Positions 5,482 through 7,008 of a DNA stretch of 7,008 nt are shown here, in pieces (position 1 is the first letter of the stretch; each line of letters opens with the position of its first letter). Made by a program: the position numbers and the translations under genes. Below the pieces are notes generated by a model. The model saw only the letters and a program-made list of their open reading frames with translations, ran no database searches and was not told where the DNA came from. The stretch comes from Candidatus Methylomirabilota bacterium (lineage in GTDB: Bacteria > Methylomirabilota > Methylomirabilia > Methylomirabilales > JACPAU01). The stretch is taken from assembly GCA_016180705.1 (NCBI GenBank), contig JACPAU010000115.1:1-7008 (forward strand), in the 5' to 3' direction.

Positions 5482-6198
5482 ATGTTCGACCTGGATGCCT
5501 CCCTCGACCGCATCCCCGTCTCCTCCGACGGCATCGAGCGGGTCGCCTGGTCCCTCAACCTGACCCCGGTGGCCGGGACGGACTTCGCGGGAGCCGAAGC
5601 CCGGGCCTATGCGATCATCGCATCGGCCGGGGGCGGGCGCTCGGTCTGCTACGTCTGCCTGTACGTGTCGAGCCTGGATCGTGCCCAGGTGTACCGGCAC
5701 CGGGCGAACCCCTTCTCGTCGGCGGAGGGGGAGGCGCACGAGGAGGAGGCGCTGGAGTTCCTGCAGGAGCTCGGCTTTATCCTCGAGAGCATTGACTACC
5801 GGGGCTGGAGCAGCCAGGAGCGCCGGGAGTGGTTCGACAAGCAGCCCCCATTCTACCCCCGGCGGCCGCCTCCCGAGACGCCGCCGGTCCCGAAGGAGGC
5901 CGCTGCGGCCCCGGCGGCTCCTGCGGCCGCCCCCGCCGCCGCTCCCCCGTCTGCGCCTGCTGGTCCGCCCGAGGCCCCGCCGGAGATGGAGGGGGTTCTG
6001 GTCCTGGCGGACGACCCCGATGGGCCGGCGAGGGCCGCGGCACCCGCGCCCCGCCCGGCGGCCCGGGCCGCGGCGGCCGTCCGGCCAAGCCCGGCCCGAG
6101 CGGAGGAGCCGGAGGAGGCTCCCGCCCGCCTCCGGCCGGTCAAGGTGGATCTACCCGAGGAGTACGGGGACCTGGCCCGGCTGCTCGCTTCCTTCTAG
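5482..6198 (+). CDS. Unrecognised protein: conserved-looking N-domain, Pro/Ala linker, short C-terminal motif
   Basis: I do not recognise this 238-residue protein. The gene starts 4 nt after the mltG stop with only a weak AGGG before the ATG, so it is probably translated by coupling. Residues 1-125 look like a compact alpha/beta domain: strands around RAYAIIASAG and RSVCYVCLYV, an acidic helix at 82-97 (EGEAHEEEALEFLQEL), then GFILESIDYRGWSSQERREW. C56 and C59 form the only CxxC pair; with no partner cysteines, zinc binding is unlikely. Residues about 126-215 are a disordered Pro/Ala-rich linker interrupted by EGVLVLADDPDG (170-181). The last 20 residues, RPVKVDLPEEYGDLARLLAS plus F238, look like an ordered helix or docking peptide. 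No signal peptide or membrane segment is seen. Codon use matches its neighbours, so the gene appears genuine; its function is unknown. Confidence 0.75.
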   Translation: MFDLDASLDRIPVSSDGIERVAWSLNLTPVAGTDFAGAEARAYAIIASAGGGRSVCYVCLYVSSLDRAQVYRHRANPFSSAEGEAHEEEALEFLQELGFILESIDYRGWSSQERREWFDKQPPFYPRRPPPETPPVPKEAAAAPAAPAAAPAAAPPSAPAGPPEAPPEMEGVLVLADDPDGPARAAAPAPRPAARAAAAVRPSPARAEEPEEAPARLRPVKVDLPEEYGDLARLLASF

Positions 6199-6215
6199 CG
6201 AGAAAGCGAGGGACG

Positions 6216-6232
6216 GCGGCCTTCAGGGCCGC
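6216..6232 (+). other. Small hairpin abutting the TPR gene ribosome binding site
   Basis: GCGGCC (6216-6221) and GGCCGC (6227-6232) form a perfect 6-bp stem with a 5-nt loop (TTCAG). It ends one base before AGGAGG (6233-6238). There is no T-run, so it is not a terminator. It could affect mRNA stability or ribosome access between genes three and four of the operon. Confidence 0.4.
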
Positions 6233-6249
6233 AGGAGGGGATGACCGGG

Positions 6250-7005
6250 ATGCGCGGAAAGCGGCGAGCGTGGGGGTGGGCGGTCGTGCTCTTCCTGGCG
6301 GGATGCGCGACCACGCCGTATGGGGCCGAGCCGCCGGGGAAGGCTGAGGACTACTACAACCTTGGAGTGGCCTACCTCAACTCGGGCGAGCCGAGGCGGG
6401 CGCTGCCCGAGTTCACGCGCGCGATCGAGATGGCCCCCGGCCAGGCGCCGTACCATCGTGGCCTCGGGCTGGCCTACTACCTGGACCGGAACCTCCCCGA
6501 GGCCGTGGCGGCCCTCAGGCGGGCGGTCGAACTCGATCCGAAATCCTCGGATGCCCTGACCGATCTCGGCCGAGCGTACCTCGAGCAGGGGGACTTCGCG
6601 CGGGCCGAGCAGGCGCTCAAGGCGGCCCTTGCCAACAGTTTCTACCCCACGCCACACCTGGCGCACTTCGCCCTCGGGACCGTCTACCAGCAGCAGGCGC
6701 GGCTGGAGGAGGCGGCTGCTCAGTTCCGCCGGGCCGTGGACGTGGACCCGGAGTTCGCCAACGCGCACAACAGCCTCGGAATCATCTACCTGGCCCAGAA
6801 CAAACTGGACCTCGCGATCGCGTCCTTCCAGACGGCGAGCCGGCTGACCCCGAACGTGGCCATCGTCTACCGCAACCTCGGCATCGCCTACGTCCGCGCC
6901 GGCCGCCGGGCCGAGGCCCGGGCCGCCCTGGAGCAGGCGGTGAAGCTCCAGCCCGCGGGGCCTGCCGCGGACGAGATCCGCGACCTGCTGCGCCGCATCC
7001 GGTAA
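6250..7005 (+). CDS. TPR-repeat lipoprotein, PilF/PilW-like
   Basis: The product is 251 residues from the ATG at 6250. The N-terminus MRGKRRAWGWAVVLFLAGC is a lipoprotein signal peptide with lipobox LAGC; C19 would be lipidated. The next residues (ATT) lack an inner-membrane retention aspartate, so outer-membrane sorting is expected in a diderm. Six consecutive tetratricopeptide repeats follow at about 32-64, 66-98, 100-132, 136-168, 170-202 and 204-236, then a short C-terminal helix. Length, lipobox and repeat number resemble PilF/PilW type IV pilus assembly lipoproteins, but no pilus gene is nearby, so a generic TPR scaffold lipoprotein is equally possible. AGGAGGGG (6233-6240) lies 9 nt before this ATG. 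An in-frame ATG at 6241 would add three residues but leaves only 2 nt after AGGAGG. The gene starts 51 nt after the preceding stop and is probably in the same operon. Confidence 0.88.
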   Translation: MRGKRRAWGWAVVLFLAGCATTPYGAEPPGKAEDYYNLGVAYLNSGEPRRALPEFTRAIEMAPGQAPYHRGLGLAYYLDRNLPEAVAALRRAVELDPKSSDALTDLGRAYLEQGDFARAEQALKAALANSFYPTPHLAHFALGTVYQQQARLEEAAAQFRRAVDVDPEFANAHNSLGIIYLAQNKLDLAIASFQTASRLTPNVAIVYRNLGIAYVRAGRRAEARAALEQAVKLQPAGPAADEIRDLLRRIR

Positions 7006-7008
7006 CTG

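Noticed and set aside
4380..5558. Minus-strand 392-codon frame opposite mltG
   Set aside because: It is antisense to a gene with intact catalytic motifs, and its composition is that of a shadow frame.

Overview
The window is GC-rich bacterial DNA with densely packed genes, short intergenic gaps and Shine-Dalgarno sites. The gene content is chromosomal housekeeping: threonine synthesis, base-excision repair, ruvX-mltG, and an outer-membrane-type lipoprotein with a bacterial lipobox. A diderm bacterium is likely. The style resembles Methylomirabilota/Rokubacteria or deltaproteobacterial lineages, but that is inference from composition and domain architecture, and no marker here fixes the phylum. 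Nothing points to a plasmid, phage or CRISPR locus.

Layout. (1) Positions 1-1107 (+) hold the 3' part of a threonine synthase fused to a LeuA-type allosteric domain. It is followed by an intrinsic terminator at 1132-1168. (2) A short regulatory gap with a palindrome and a sigma-54-like -24/-12 site leads to a two-receiver response regulator (1308-2273, +) with an MJ0042-type zinc ribbon between the receivers and no output domain. (3) Positions 2304-2514 form a GC-rich, foldable spacer bounded by near-identical inverted arms of about 19-20 bp. The right arm covers the stop codon of the convergent GAF gene. (4) A minus-strand pair, a HhH-GPD DNA glycosylase (3801-3052) and a GAF-domain protein (3064-2507), overlaps by 13 nt. 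(5) A divergent promoter region (3802-3990) has two well-formed sigma-70-type promoters. The rightward leader contains a strong intrinsic-terminator hairpin ahead of ruvX. (6) A plus-strand run follows: ruvX (3991-4425), mltG (4422-5477), an unrecognised two-part protein (5482-6198) and a six-TPR lipoprotein (6250-7005).

How the genes work together. RuvX and MltG are a common neighbour pair (pre-16S rRNA maturation and peptidoglycan strand release). Their 4-nt overlap and the tight spacing of the third gene imply one transcript. That transcript probably also carries the TPR lipoprotein, so a rRNA-maturation gene and three envelope or unknown genes would share one promoter and one possible attenuation point. 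The glycosylase and GAF protein are probably translated in a coupled way. The response regulator has no kinase partner in the window.

The points most worth a second look are the ThrC-LeuA regulatory fusion, the REC-zinc ribbon-REC architecture, the inverted-repeat-bounded spacer, and the terminator hairpin in the ruvX leader. I do not see a clearly new multi-gene system.
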